Assembly (NCBI GenBank): GCA_963704815.1
Contig: CAVPHU010000010.1
Location: forward strand, 186,001 to 250,000
DNA from: DATKWD01 sp963704815
GTDB lineage: Bacteria > Actinomycetota > Acidimicrobiia > Acidimicrobiales > Salinilacustritrichaceae
Direction of reading: 5' to 3'
DNA length: 64,000 nucleotides
The translations under genes and the position numbers were made by a program. Shown in pieces: positions 9,499 through 19,663 of the stretch. The stretch's first letter is position 1. The number at the start of each line of letters is the position of its first letter. The notes under the pieces were generated by a model that saw nothing but the letters and a program-made list of their open reading frames with translations, was not told where the DNA came from and did not search any database.

Positions 9499-10533
9499 GT
9501 GACGGAGGTGACGCCGGCCGAGCAGGTCCTGCGGGAACGACTTGCGGACGGGCCCGTCGGATTCGACGTCTTCATGGCCATCGCCCTCTACGACCCCGAC
9601 GTCGGGTTCTACGCGACCACCGGCCGCGCCGGCGGTCGGCGCGGCGACTTCATCACCAGCCCCGAGACCGGACCGCTGTTCGGGGTGCTGGTGGGCCGCT
9701 ACCTCGACCACGTCTGGCACGACCTCGGCGAGCCCGGCGACTTCACCCTGGTCGACGCCGGCGCCGGGCCGGCCACGCTGGCGCGGTCGGTCCGGGCCGC
9801 CGACCCCGAATGCCTCGACTCGTTGCGGATCGTCTGCGTCGAGGTGTCGGCTGCCCAGCGCGCCCTGCATCCCGACGGCGTCGAGTCCCGGGCCGACCTG
9901 CCGGACGAGCCGATCACGGGTGTGATCTTCGCCAACGAACTCCTCGACAACCTTCCGTTCCGCATCGCCGACTTCGAACAGGGTGAGTGGCTCGAGGACA
10001 CGGTCATGGTCTTCGACGACCGGCTCTGCCTGACAGACCGTCCGCTCGACGACCCGACTGCCCAACGCCTGCGGACCGTCTTCGAGGCCGCAGAAGGAAG
10101 TGTGGTGCCGGTCGCCGACCGGGCTCGCGAATGGGTTGAAGCGGCGCGGTCCCGCATCCGGCGGGGCCGGCTCGTCGCCATCGACTACGGCGGCAACACG
10201 GGCGAGCTCGACATTCTCGACTCCTGGCTTCGCACCTACCGGGGGCACGAGCGGGGGAGCGACCCGTTCGACGCCATCGGCGAGCAGGACATCACCGCCG
10301 ACGTGCCGTTCGATCAGCTCCCGCGCCCCGATCAGCAGACGACGCAGGCCGAGTGGCTCGCCGGGCTGGGGGTCCACGGCCTCGTGGAAGAGGGCCACCG
10401 AACCTGGAACGACCGAGCCGGCATCGGCGACCTCGAGGCGCTGAAGGCTCGGAGCCGCATCAACGAAGCCGAAGCCCTCTGCGACCCGGCCGGCCTCGGC
10501 GGGTTCACCGTGCTCGAGTGGTCGGTGGGCTGA
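9499..10533 (+). CDS. MidA/NDUFAF7-family SAM-dependent methyltransferase
   Basis: A 344-aa class I methyltransferase of the COG1565 (MidA, mitochondrial NDUFAF7) family. Visible features are the N-terminal MAIALYDPDVGFYAT segment with GDFITSPE, the SAM-binding VDAGAGPATLA around residue 90, the family motif FANELLDNLPFR, and the AIDYGG stretch. NDUFAF7 is known to dimethylate an Arg in the complex I subunit homologous to NuoD. The gene lies directly downstream of the nuo operon, and NuoD here carries that Arg (HRG). This suggests, but does not prove, a complex I maturation role. The start is GTG 9499, shortly after AGGGGTGG. Confidence 0.9.
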   Translation: MTEVTPAEQVLRERLADGPVGFDVFMAIALYDPDVGFYATTGRAGGRRGDFITSPETGPLFGVLVGRYLDHVWHDLGEPGDFTLVDAGAGPATLARSVRAADPECLDSLRIVCVEVSAAQRALHPDGVESRADLPDEPITGVIFANELLDNLPFRIADFEQGEWLEDTVMVFDDRLCLTDRPLDDPTAQRLRTVFEAAEGSVVPVADRAREWVEAARSRIRRGRLVAIDYGGNTGELDILDSWLRTYRGHERGSDPFDAIGEQDITADVPFDQLPRPDQQTTQAEWLAGLGVHGLVEEGHRTWNDRAGIGDLEALKARSRINEAEALCDPAGLGGFTVLEWSVG

Positions 10534-10709
10534 ACCCCACCAACCACGTGCGACCGATCGACCCCGCACCCAACCTTGCGCACCGGGGAGAGGTGGGTCG
10601 GCCCGCTGTAGGAGGTCGGGCCTGGGTTCGCTCGGCTGCACGAAGTCCGTCCTCGACCGCGCCGCTATTGTCGCCGGTCGACACCGATTGACCTTGGGGA
10701 GACCACCGC

Positions 10710-12667
<1,958 letters not shown>

Positions 12668-12671
<4 letters not shown>

Positions 12672-13159
12672 GCCGCCCCACCCCCGAGAACTGGCACTGG
12701 CGCGACGCGCCGGTCGATGGCGGCCCGGCCGTCATCTTCGATGTCGACGGGGTGCTCGCCGATGCGTCCAAGCGCCAGTGGATGATCGAGTGGCCCAACC
12801 GCCATTGGGACGGCTTCTTCCAGGCCTGCGGCGACGACGACCTCATCGATGACGTGGCGGCCACCTTCGGTGTGCTCCGAGCCGAGCTGAAGATCGTCCT
12901 GCTGACCGCCCGCCCCATCTGGGTCCAGTCGCAGACGCTCGGCTGGCTCGAGCGGGTGCAGATCCCGTGGGACCTGTTGATCATGCGTGACTTCGGTGAC
13001 TACGACGCATCACGGAACTTCAAGCGTCGCACCCTGGCTGATCTCCGCTCCTGGGGGTTCGAGCCCGAGCTGTCCTACGAGGACGACCCCCGCAACGTGA
13101 TGATGTTCCGCGCCGAAGGAGTTCCCTGCGTCTACATCCACTCGGGCTACTACGACTGA
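12668..13159 (+). CDS. HAD-superfamily phosphatase, possibly starting at CTG
   Basis: A HAD-fold hydrolase of about 163 aa. Motif I is VIFDVDGVLAD (nucleophile Asp), motif II is in VLLTARP, and motif IV is in LSYEDDPRNV. The WLERVQIPWDLLIMR region resembles the phosphatase domain of polynucleotide-kinase-type enzymes; the substrate is unknown. The only in-frame ATG/GTG/TTG after the previous stop is a GTG at 12752, which falls inside motif I and would remove the catalytic Asp. A CTG at 12668 overlaps the acs stop (CTGA) in the manner of the usual ATGA coupling, so I place the start there. The 3' end overlaps hemH by 10 bp, tail to tail. Confidence 0.75.
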
Positions 13160-14178
13160 GAGCCTCGACCGGGTCGCTGGGGTGGCGGACAGCAGTCGGG
13201 AGCGCAAGGTGAACGGCGGGGTCCCAGCGTGCCGAGAGCCTTGGCGGCGGCGCCGACCAGGTGCTCGTCGATCAGGTCGGCCAGACCCCGGACGAACAAC
13301 GGATGGGTCCCCGCGGTCTCGGCCCGCACCATGGTGATCCCGGCATCGGAGGCGGCAGCCGCAGCGAGGGTGTCGAGGTCGTAGCGCACCTCCATGTGGT
13401 CCGAGATGAACCCGATGGGAACGACCACGACCGATCGCACGTCACCGGCGGCCAAGGTGTCGAGGTGATCGACGACGTCGGGTTCGAGCCACGGCACCTG
13501 GGGCGGCCCGGACCGCGACTGGAACACCAGATCGTGTGGCAGGTCGACGGCCAAGCGCTCGGCGACCAGGCCCGCGGCGTCGCGAAGCTGCTGCTCGTAG
13601 TCCGAGGTCATGGCCATCGACTCCGGGATCGAGTGCGCCGTGAACACCAGACGGGTGGTGCCGAGCTGTTCGGGATCGACCCGTTCGAGGGCCGCGTGCA
13701 CCCGCTCGACCATGGCGAGGACGAACCCGGGGTGGTTCCAGAACGGCCGGACCTTCGCCCACTCCGGTGCCGCCGAGCCCACCTCGGCAATGGCCCGATC
13801 GAGGTCTTCCCGATACTGCCGGCAGCCCGAGTAGGAGCTGTACGCCGACGTGGCGAGGGCGACGATGGATTCGTGGCCGTCGTCGGCGACCTGCTGCAGC
13901 GTCTCGGCGAGGTAGGGCTCCCAGTTGCGGTTGCCCCAGTACACCGGGGTTTCGCGACCCCGGCGGGTCAGTTCGGCACCGAGGGCGTCGCGGAGCGCCC
14001 GGTTCTGATCGTTGATCGGGCTGACGCCGTCGAACAGCGCGTACTGCTCGGCCACGACCGCCAGCCGCTCGGGCGGCACGTTGCGGCCCCTCGTCACGTT
14101 CTCGAGGAACGGGATCACGTCGTCGGGTCCTTCGGGGCCGCCGAAGCCGAGGAGAAGCACTGCGGTGGGGCTCGCCAT
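13150..14178 (-). CDS. hemH: Ferrochelatase (coproporphyrin- or protoporphyrin-type)
   Basis: Inserts ferrous iron into a porphyrin in haem synthesis; 342 aa. Family features are LLLGFGGPE at the N-terminus, the SPINDQNRAL segment, TAHSIPESMA with the metal-handling His, and GFISDHMEVRYDLD with the conserved Glu. The C-terminus has Cys residues (CAPDCCPPP) that may take part in an Fe-S cluster, as seen in several actinobacterial enzymes. In actinobacteria this family usually acts on coproporphyrin III (CpfC); the sequence alone does not settle which substrate is used. It is transcribed opposite to its neighbours. Confidence 0.95.
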   Translation of the reverse strand: MASPTAVLLLGFGGPEGPDDVIPFLENVTRGRNVPPERLAVVAEQYALFDGVSPINDQNRALRDALGAELTRRGRETPVYWGNRNWEPYLAETLQQVADDGHESIVALATSAYSSYSGCRQYREDLDRAIAEVGSAAPEWAKVRPFWNHPGFVLAMVERVHAALERVDPEQLGTTRLVFTAHSIPESMAMTSDYEQQLRDAAGLVAERLAVDLPHDLVFQSRSGPPQVPWLEPDVVDHLDTLAAGDVRSVVVVPIGFISDHMEVRYDLDTLAAAAASDAGITMVRAETAGTHPLFVRGLADLIDEHLVGAAAKALGTLGPRRSPCAPDCCPPPQRPGRGSQS

Positions 14179-14296
14179 GGGCGCCGACCGTAGTCAGCCG
14201 CGACGCACGGAGATGGGTCGGACGCGACGGCCGCGTGACGCCCATCACAGCGGGCCGGGGAACGCGGCGGGGCGTTCGGGCGTTCACATCGATGAG

Positions 14297-15136
14297 ATGA
14301 AGAACACACTCAAGACCACCGTCCTGCTCGCCGGCCTCGGCGGGATCATGATCGTCATCGGCAGCCTCTTCGGGTCCGGCGGCGCCATCATCGGGCTCTT
14401 CGCGGGTCTGGCGTTCGTCGGCGGGAGCTACTGGTTCAGCGACAAGATCGCCATCAAGGCCGCTCGGGCGCAACCCGTCACCGAGGCCGAGATGCCCGAG
14501 TACTACGCCATCATGCGTGAGCTCACACAGGTGGCGGGCATGCCCATGCCTCAGCTCTACGTGACGCCCGATCCGCAGCCGAACGCCTTCGCCACCGGAC
14601 GCAACCCCGAACACGCCGCCGTGGCCGTGACCCAGGGACTGCTCCGGATACTCGACCGTCGAGAACTCCGAGGTGTGCTCGCCCACGAGCTCTCACACGT
14701 GGCCAACCGTGACATCCTCATCAGCTCGGTGGCTGCTTCGATCGCCATGGGCATCACCCTCATCGCCAGCCTGCTGCGGTTCACCGCCATCTTCGGCGGG
14801 CGCAACGACGATGAGAACCCGATCGCACTGCTGGGCATGGCCATCCTCGCTCCGATCGCCGCCGGCCTGCTCCAGATGGCGCTCAGCCGCAGCCGGGAGT
14901 TCGAGGCCGATCGCACGGGTGCTTCACTCACCGGCGACGGCGATGCACTCGCGAGCGCGCTGCTCAAGCTCGAGGCGACGGCGAAGCAGGTCCCCATGGA
15001 CATCGATCCCGCCCACGCCCAAGCGTTCATCGTCAACCCGCTGACCGGTCGCAAGATGAGCTTCGGCAACCTCTGGCGCAGCCACCCTCCGACCGAGGAT
15101 CGGGTCGCTCGCCTCCGAGCCGCTCAGTACGGCTGA
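14297..15136 (+). CDS. htpX: HtpX-type membrane zinc metalloprotease
   Basis: M48-family integral membrane protease (279 aa) involved in quality control of membrane proteins. Two N-terminal hydrophobic helices (about residues 7-50) precede the catalytic domain. The zinc site is HELSHVANRD (HExxH), with the third ligand in SREFEADRTGA. Two more hydrophobic stretches follow the active site. ATG 14297 gives the typical MKNTLKTTVLL membrane start; the open frame upstream is longer but lies across hemH's 5' end. It is divergent from hemH. Confidence 0.95.
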   Translation: MKNTLKTTVLLAGLGGIMIVIGSLFGSGGAIIGLFAGLAFVGGSYWFSDKIAIKAARAQPVTEAEMPEYYAIMRELTQVAGMPMPQLYVTPDPQPNAFATGRNPEHAAVAVTQGLLRILDRRELRGVLAHELSHVANRDILISSVAASIAMGITLIASLLRFTAIFGGRNDDENPIALLGMAILAPIAAGLLQMALSRSREFEADRTGASLTGDGDALASALLKLEATAKQVPMDIDPAHAQAFIVNPLTGRKMSFGNLWRSHPPTEDRVARLRAAQYG

Positions 15137-15140
15137 GGGG

Positions 15141-15629
15141 TCAGTCGCGGAAGTTCGAGTACTGGAGCGGGATGCCGAAGTCGCCTGCCTTCAGCTCGGC
15201 GATGACGGCCTGCAGTTGATCACGCTTCTTCGACGTCACCCGGAGCTCTTCGCCCTGGGTCTGGGACTGCACGCCCTTCAGGCCGAGCCCCTTGATGAAC
15301 TTGTTGAGCTCGCGGGCCTTGTCGGAGCTGATCCCTGCCACCAGCGTGATGACCTGCCGGGCCGAGCCGCCGGCAGCGTCGACGACCTCGCCGTGGTCGA
15401 GCGCCTTCAGCGAGACCTTGCGTTTCACGAGCTTCTCCTCGAGGACCTGGCGCATGGCGTTGAGCCGATCCTCGCTGACGGACTGCAGCGTGATGGCCGA
15501 CTCACCCAGCTCGAGCGAACTGTTGGTGTTCTTGAAGTCGTAGCGGTTGGCGATCTCGCGGGACGCCTGATCGACCGCATTGCGGACTTCCTGCATGTCG
15601 CACTCGGAGACGATGTCGAAACTCGGCAT
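15141..15629 (-). CDS. yajQ: YajQ-family nucleotide-binding protein
   Basis: A 162-aa DUF520 protein. The N-terminus MPSFDIVSECDMQEVRNAVD and the IANRYDFKNTNSS segment are diagnostic. Family members bind nucleic acids or cyclic di-GMP in other bacteria; the role here is unknown. It is convergent with htpX, leaving 4 bp between stops. Its 5' end faces the tRNA-Tyr gene, and the 47-bp gap contains a repeat fragment. Confidence 0.95.
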   Translation of the reverse strand: MPSFDIVSECDMQEVRNAVDQASREIANRYDFKNTNSSLELGESAITLQSVSEDRLNAMRQVLEEKLVKRKVSLKALDHGEVVDAAGGSARQVITLVAGISSDKARELNKFIKGLGLKGVQSQTQGEELRVTSKKRDQLQAVIAELKAGDFGIPLQYSNFRD

Positions 15630-15653
15630 GGGGTCCACGGTAGCGGCGCGGCT

Positions 15654-15676
15654 ATCCTCGTCGGTCTCGCACCAAA
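15654..15676 (+). repeat. Type A repeat fragment abutting tRNA-Tyr
   Basis: TCCTCGTCGGTCTCGCACC followed by AAA ends exactly where the tRNA-Tyr acceptor stem begins. The same string, with one change, is part of each 89-bp unit of the array at 15.9-16.2 kb on the opposite strand. The repeat may have captured this tRNA flank, or a truncated copy may be embedded here. Confidence 0.6.
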
Positions 15677-15758
15677 GGGTCGGTGCCCGAGTGGCCAAAG
15701 GGAACGGGCTGTAAACCCGTCGGCATAGCCTTCGGAGGTTCGAATCCTCCCCGGCCCA
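15677..15758 (+). tRNA. tRNA-Tyr (GTA)
   Basis: An 82-nt class II tRNA. The acceptor stem GGGTCGG pairs with CCGGCCC, with one T-G pair. The anticodon stem-loop is GGGCT-GTA-AACCC, there is a long variable arm (GTCGGCATAGCCTTC), and the T arm GGAGG-TTCGAAT-CCTCC is canonical. The discriminator base is A and CCA is not encoded. Confidence 0.97.
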
Positions 15759-15837
15759 CGTTCTGTTTCGGTCGCCTCGGCAAACCACGCCTCGGCTTCC
15801 TGCCGTTGGCACGGAGCCGCGTGCATCGGTGGTGTCG

Positions 15838-16220
15838 CTCCTCCGGCTGGCGCCTCCGTCGCGCGCCCGACGGGATTCTTGGAGCGTGGCTTTGGTGCGG
15901 CCTGGGGCGGCCTGCGTGGCCGGGGAACGCTGTTTGCGGGTCTTGGAGCGTGGCTTTGGTGCGAGGCCGACGAGGCACGAGGAGGCCGGCCTGGGGCGGC
16001 CTGCGTGGCCGGGGAACGCTGTTTGCGGGTCTTGGAGCGTGGCTTTGGTGCGAGGCCGACGAGGCACGAGGAGGCCGGCCTGGGGCGGCCTGCGTGGCCG
16101 GGGAACGCTGTTTGCGGGTCTTGGAGCGTGGCTTTGGTGCGAGGCCGACGAGGCACGAGGAGGCCGGCCTGGGGCGGCCTGCGTGGCCGGGGAACGCAGC
16201 AGTACGGCCGGGGAATGCTG
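15838..16220 (-). repeat. 89-bp tandem array of type A repeats
   Basis: This stretch of about 460 bp between tRNA-Tyr and the GNAT gene holds no gene. The string CCTGGGGCGGCCTGCGTGG starts at 15901, 15990, 16079 and 16168, a strict 89-bp period. On the minus strand each unit contains CCCCGGCCACGCAGGCCG and CTCCTCGTGCCTCGTCG. A type B-like fragment (GGCTGGCGCCTCCGTCGC) lies at 15845-15862, and a degenerate partial unit ends at the GNAT stop. Because 89 is not a multiple of three, reading frames rotate through the array; I see no coding function. Confidence 0.9.
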
Positions 16221-16706
16221 TCAGAGCAACTTCTGGACGACGACGACGTCGAGCCACTTGCCGAACTTGCGGCCTACTTCCTTTTCGGTGCCGACGATCT
16301 CGAAGCCGCACTTCTGGTGCAGCGCGATCGAGGCGAGGTGGCCACCGACGATGCGTCCGATCATCGCGTGGAAGCCGTGGTCGCGTGCGGTGTCGACGAG
16401 ACGGTCGAGCAGCATCCGGCCGACGCCCTTTCCCTGGTGGTCGCGATGGACGTAGATCGAGTCCTCGACCGTGGTGCGATAGGCGGGCCGATCGCGGTAC
16501 ACCGAGAGCGATCCGAAACCGATCACGTCGCCGCCGTCCTCACAGACCAACACCGCGTGGGCGCCGTCGCGCGCGGCCAGCCACGCCACCTGGTCGGCGA
16601 GCGATCGCTCGACGAGATCGAAGGTGACCGTGGAGGTCAGCACTTCGGCGTTGTAGATCTGGCGGATCGCCTCGGCGTCGGCGTTGACGGCGCGTCGCAG
16701 TTCCAA
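16221..16706 (-). CDS. GNAT acetyltransferase, phosphinothricin/methionine-sulfoximine type
   Basis: A 161-aa GCN5-related N-acetyltransferase. The N-terminal IYNAEVLTSTVTFDL matches the signature of the Pat/MddA group, which acetylates phosphinothricin, methionine sulfoximine or sulfone. The acetyl-CoA loop is HRDHQGKGVGRMLL (Q/RxxGxG/A), and VGGHLASIALHQKCGFE follows. The natural substrate here is unknown. The stop codon directly adjoins the repeat array. Confidence 0.88.
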   Translation of the reverse strand: MELRRAVNADAEAIRQIYNAEVLTSTVTFDLVERSLADQVAWLAARDGAHAVLVCEDGGDVIGFGSLSVYRDRPAYRTTVEDSIYVHRDHQGKGVGRMLLDRLVDTARDHGFHAMIGRIVGGHLASIALHQKCGFEIVGTEKEVGRKFGKWLDVVVVQKLL

Positions 16707-16731
16707 GGGCGTTCAGGCTACGCCCCGAAGA

Positions 16732-18051
16732 TCAGTAGACGCTGACCTCGGCTTCGGATCGGTTGGTCTCGGCCTCGGGAGTCGGCTCGATGATCGACAC
16801 GTCGCCGGTCAGCGCTTCGAGTCGGGCCCACGAGGCAACGTCTTCGTCCTGGGTGAGGAAGATGACCTGCGGATTGCCGGCGGTGGTGCTCAGCAACTCG
16901 AGCAGCAACGGCTTGACCGACGGGTCGACCTCGGCGAAGGGCTCGTCGAGCACCAGCGGCAGGTTTGGGTCGAGCTTGCCGATGCCGCGCGCCTCGCTGA
17001 GCCGTTGCACGAGGACCTGGGCGAGGTCGGTGGCCTGGTCACGCGAGATGGCGGGGGTGGTCTGCGACATGGTGTCGAGCGAGTCGACGTTGCGGCGAAC
17101 CTGTGCGGCGGCGTCGATGGCGTCCTTGTGCTTGAACGCGAACTCGACGGTGATGTCGCCGGCAACGGCTTCCCACTCGCGCTGCGCGCTGCGGCTGCCT
17201 TCGGCGGCGTCCATGAGTCGCTTGCGGCTGCCGTCGTCGGACAGCAGGCCGTTCACGCGTTGGAGGTGGAAGCCCAGGTAGGAGGACGCCCCCGCCTCCT
17301 GGAGTGCTTGCTCCTCGGCTTGAAGTGCTTGCTCCATGCGGCGGCGGAACACGATCGAGGCGACCGCAGCGGCCAGGCCGATCAGCAGGACGAGGACCGC
17401 GAGCGGTCCGATGACCACGGTGCCGATCGTGCCGATGATGCCTGACGCTCCGCCGACGCCGAACGCCAGCTTGCGGACCTTCTCGTGATGCTCGATCGCC
17501 TGCTCGTAGGCCTTGTGCCGCTCTTCGATCTTCTCGATGATCTCGACGTCTTCGGGCACCGAGCCGACGGCGTCGGCCTCGAGTTGGAGGTGGTTCTCGG
17601 TCGCCAGCATGCGATCGGCGGCCTTCCACAAGCGGTTCTGATCGACCGAGGCCAGTTGTTGGACCGCGTCGTCACGTTCTTCGCCGGTGCGAAGCTGATC
17701 GGAGGAGAGCCGCATCACCTTGCGGGCGCCACGAGCGTCGATGCCGTGCTTTCCGAGGATGTCGACCGAGCCGGTCGCGTCGGTGAACTCGGTGGTCAGG
17801 TCGACGGCCTTGTCGGTGTCGATGACCCGATGCTTGCCCACGGTCGGGCGGAAGACGGCGAGCTGGCGCTGCCGGCTGTCGGTGAACTCGAGGTGGACCC
17901 CCGAGCGTGCGCTGCTCATCGAGCCGATCAACTCGTTGATCAGTCCTTCGCGTTCGAGCCGACCCACCCCGGCGATCACGGTCAGTCGCTCGTGGAAGTC
18001 GACCCCCAACGTGTTGTCTCCGGACTCGATCACCAATCGATTCACGCGCAT
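16732..18051 (-). CDS. Membrane-anchored SMC/ABC-like ATPase with degenerate nucleotide motifs
   Basis: A 439-aa protein of unrecognised function. It has the outline of an ABC/SMC head split by a central insert: N-terminal beta strands, a helical region, then a hydrophobic hairpin at about residues 205-250 (VVIGPLAVLVLLIGLAAAV) flanked by coiled-coil-like segments, and a C-terminal lobe with a good Walker B (LPLVLDEPFAEVD). The position of the Walker A reads GVGRLERE (residues 28-35), lacking the essential Lys and Ser/Thr. The signature motif reads ISRDQA. ATP hydrolysis is therefore doubtful. It may sense or scaffold at the membrane. It lies upstream of the GNAT gene on the same strand, 25 bp apart. 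Confidence 0.65.
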   Translation of the reverse strand: MRVNRLVIESGDNTLGVDFHERLTVIAGVGRLEREGLINELIGSMSSARSGVHLEFTDSRQRQLAVFRPTVGKHRVIDTDKAVDLTTEFTDATGSVDILGKHGIDARGARKVMRLSSDQLRTGEERDDAVQQLASVDQNRLWKAADRMLATENHLQLEADAVGSVPEDVEIIEKIEERHKAYEQAIEHHEKVRKLAFGVGGASGIIGTIGTVVIGPLAVLVLLIGLAAAVASIVFRRRMEQALQAEEQALQEAGASSYLGFHLQRVNGLLSDDGSRKRLMDAAEGSRSAQREWEAVAGDITVEFAFKHKDAIDAAAQVRRNVDSLDTMSQTTPAISRDQATDLAQVLVQRLSEARGIGKLDPNLPLVLDEPFAEVDPSVKPLLLELLSTTAGNPQVIFLTQDEDVASWARLEALTGDVSIIEPTPEAETNRSEAEVSVY

Positions 18052-18170
18052 GGTGGTCCCTTCGGCACGGCCGGTGCCGAACTTGAGCCGAATGGCCTAT
18101 TCGCGTCGGCGCCGTGGGATGGGCACCTCGGCCCCTCGTCGCGGCCCGCGACGCAGGTGGTGCAACCCAC

Positions 18171-18201
18171 TTGGTGGGTCGGCAGATCCTCGGCCTAGAC
18201 T
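18171..18201 (+). promoter_or_regulatory. Possible promoter for tRNA-Thr/tRNA-Met/tuf
   Basis: TTGGTG and TAGACT are separated by 19 bp, ending 12 bp before tRNA-Thr. The spacing is slightly long, but position and -10 quality fit a stable-RNA promoter. Confidence 0.4.
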
Positions 18202-18213
18202 CAGCCGCCGCTC

Positions 18214-18289
18214 GCCCCCTTAGCTCAGTCGGCAGAGCACAGCCATGGTAAGGCTGGTGTCGCCGGTTCGATTCCGGCAGGGGGCTCCA
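18214..18289 (+). tRNA. tRNA-Thr (GGT)
   Basis: Acceptor GCCCCCT pairs with AGGGGGC. The anticodon arm is CAGCC-ATGGTAA-GGCTG with GGT at positions 34-36. The T arm GCCGG-TTCGATT-CCGGC is canonical. Discriminator T is followed by an encoded CCA at 18287-18289. Confidence 0.97.
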
Positions 18290-18290
18290 A

Positions 18291-18364
18291 GGCGACGTAG
18301 CTCAGTTGGTGAGAGCGCTCGACTCATAATCGAGAGGTCGTCGGTTCGAGTCCGACCGTCGCTA
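18291..18364 (+). tRNA. tRNA-Met (CAT)
   Basis: Acceptor GGCGACG pairs with CGTCGCT. The anticodon arm is CTCGA-CTCATAA-TCGAG and the T arm is GTCGG-TTCGAGT-CCGAC. No CCA is encoded. The acceptor pairs normally at position 1 (G-T), unlike an initiator, so elongator Met is likely; Ile2 (lysidine-modified CAT) cannot be excluded. It lies one base after tRNA-Thr. Confidence 0.93.
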
Positions 18365-18398
18365 CTCACGAAACACCCACCCACCAAGGAGAGTTGCC

Positions 18399-19586
18399 AT
18401 GTCCAAGGAGAAGTTCGAGCGGACGAAGCCGCATTTGAATGTTGGGACGATGGGTCATATCGACCATGGGAAGACGACGTTGACGGCGGCGATCACGAAG
18501 GTGTTGTCGGATCGGGTGGATGGGAACAATTTCACTGAGTTCGAGAACATTGACAAGGCGCCTGAGGAGCGTGAGCGGGGGATCACGATCAACATCTCTC
18601 ATGTTGAGTATGAGACGGATAATCGTCATTACGCGCATGTGGACATGCCGGGGCATGCGGATTACATCAAGAACATGATCACGGGTGCGGCTCAGGTGGA
18701 TGGGGCGATTCTGGTGGTGGCGGCGACTGATGGTCCGATGCCGCAGACGCGTGAGCATGTGTTGTTGGCTCGGCAGGTGGGGGTGCCGGCGATCGTGGTG
18801 GCGTTGAACAAGGTCGACATGGTTGATGATGATGAGTTGATCGAGTTGGTGGAGATGGAGGTGCGTGAGTTGTTGTCGGACCAGGAGTTCGATGGTGATG
18901 GCGCGCCGGTGGTTCCGGTGTCTGCGCTCAAGGCGTTGGAGGGTGATGAGGCGGCTGGTGATCAGGTGATGGAGTTGATGGCGCAGGTTGATTCCTATGT
19001 GCCTGAGCCTGAGCGTGAGTTGGACAAGCCGTTCTTGATGCCGATCGAGGATGTGTTCTCGATCACGGGTCGGGGGACGGTGGTGACGGGCAAGGTCGAG
19101 CAGGGTGTGGTGAACACCGGTGATGAGATCGAGATCATCGGGATTCGTGACACGCAGTCGACGACGTGTACGGGTGTGGAGATGTTCCGCAAGCTTCTGG
19201 ATCAGGGGCAGGCGGGGGACAACATCGGTGCGCTTCTGCGGGGGATCGACAAGGAGGATGTGGAGCGGGGTCAGGTGTTGGCCAAGCCGGGCAGTATCAC
19301 GCCGCACACTGATTTCGAGGCGCAGGTGTATGTGTTGAAGAAGGAGGAGGGTGGTCGTCACAAGCCGTTCTTCAGCAATTATCGGCCGCAGTTCTATTTC
19401 CGGACGACGGACATCACGGGTTCGGTGACGTTGCCGGAGGGGACCGAGATGTGTATGCCGGGTGACAACACGGACATGACGGTGGAGTTGATCAATCCGA
19501 TCGCGATGGATGAGGGGTTGCGGTTCGCGATTCGTGAGGGTGGCCGGACGGTGGGTGCCGGGCGGGTCACCAAGATCCTCAAGTAG
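18399..19586 (+). CDS. tuf: Elongation factor Tu, copy 1
   Basis: GTPase delivering aminoacyl-tRNA to the ribosome; 395 aa. G-motifs GHIDHGKTT, DMPGHAD (usually DCPGHAD) and NKVDM are present. Ribosome binding is set by AAGGAGAGTTGCC before ATG. The gene is nearly identical to the copy at 48.7 kb: reading by eye I find three base differences and one residue change (Asn here, Asp there, in ELI(N/D)PIAMDEG). Codon use is strikingly unlike neighbours, with many T- and G-ending codons (GAT, GGT, TTG, GTG) instead of C-ending ones. It stands outside the str operon, behind two tRNAs. Confidence 0.98.
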   Translation: MSKEKFERTKPHLNVGTMGHIDHGKTTLTAAITKVLSDRVDGNNFTEFENIDKAPEERERGITINISHVEYETDNRHYAHVDMPGHADYIKNMITGAAQVDGAILVVAATDGPMPQTREHVLLARQVGVPAIVVALNKVDMVDDDELIELVEMEVRELLSDQEFDGDGAPVVPVSALKALEGDEAAGDQVMELMAQVDSYVPEPERELDKPFLMPIEDVFSITGRGTVVTGKVEQGVVNTGDEIEIIGIRDTQSTTCTGVEMFRKLLDQGQAGDNIGALLRGIDKEDVERGQVLAKPGSITPHTDFEAQVYVLKKEEGGRHKPFFSNYRPQFYFRTTDITGSVTLPEGTEMCMPGDNTDMTVELINPIAMDEGLRFAIREGGRTVGAGRVTKILK

Positions 19587-19636
19587 GACCGGGCCACCAC
19601 GATCCTCCAGGAGTCCGCGCCACCAAGATCCTCGGG
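19567..19636 (+). repeat. Triplicated tuf 3'-end motif
   Basis: (T/C)CACCA(A/C)GATCCTC occurs three times: at the end of tuf (encoding TKIL), then at 19594 and 19620, about 26 bp apart, outside the gene. The second tuf copy lacks these extra copies. This looks like local tandem duplication and decay. Confidence 0.55.
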
Positions 19637-19663
19637 GAGCCGACCGAAGTAACCTCGCGGGCG

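Noticed and set aside
10534..10709. Small protein-coding gene between midA and acs
   Set aside because: Short open frames here lack a ribosome-binding site and recognisable sequence; the region is more likely the acs promoter and leader.
15141..16067. Larger protein fusing YajQ to upstream sequence through tRNA-Tyr
   Set aside because: The upstream open frame crosses a complete tRNA and the repeat array; YajQ has its own canonical start at 15629.
15858..16210. CRISPR array
   Set aside because: Units are contiguous 89-bp tandem copies without variable spacers, and no cas genes are in the window.
16221..16706. Specific herbicide-resistance gene
   Set aside because: The signature fits the Pat/MddA group, but chromosomal members act on several methionine analogues; substrate cannot be read from sequence.
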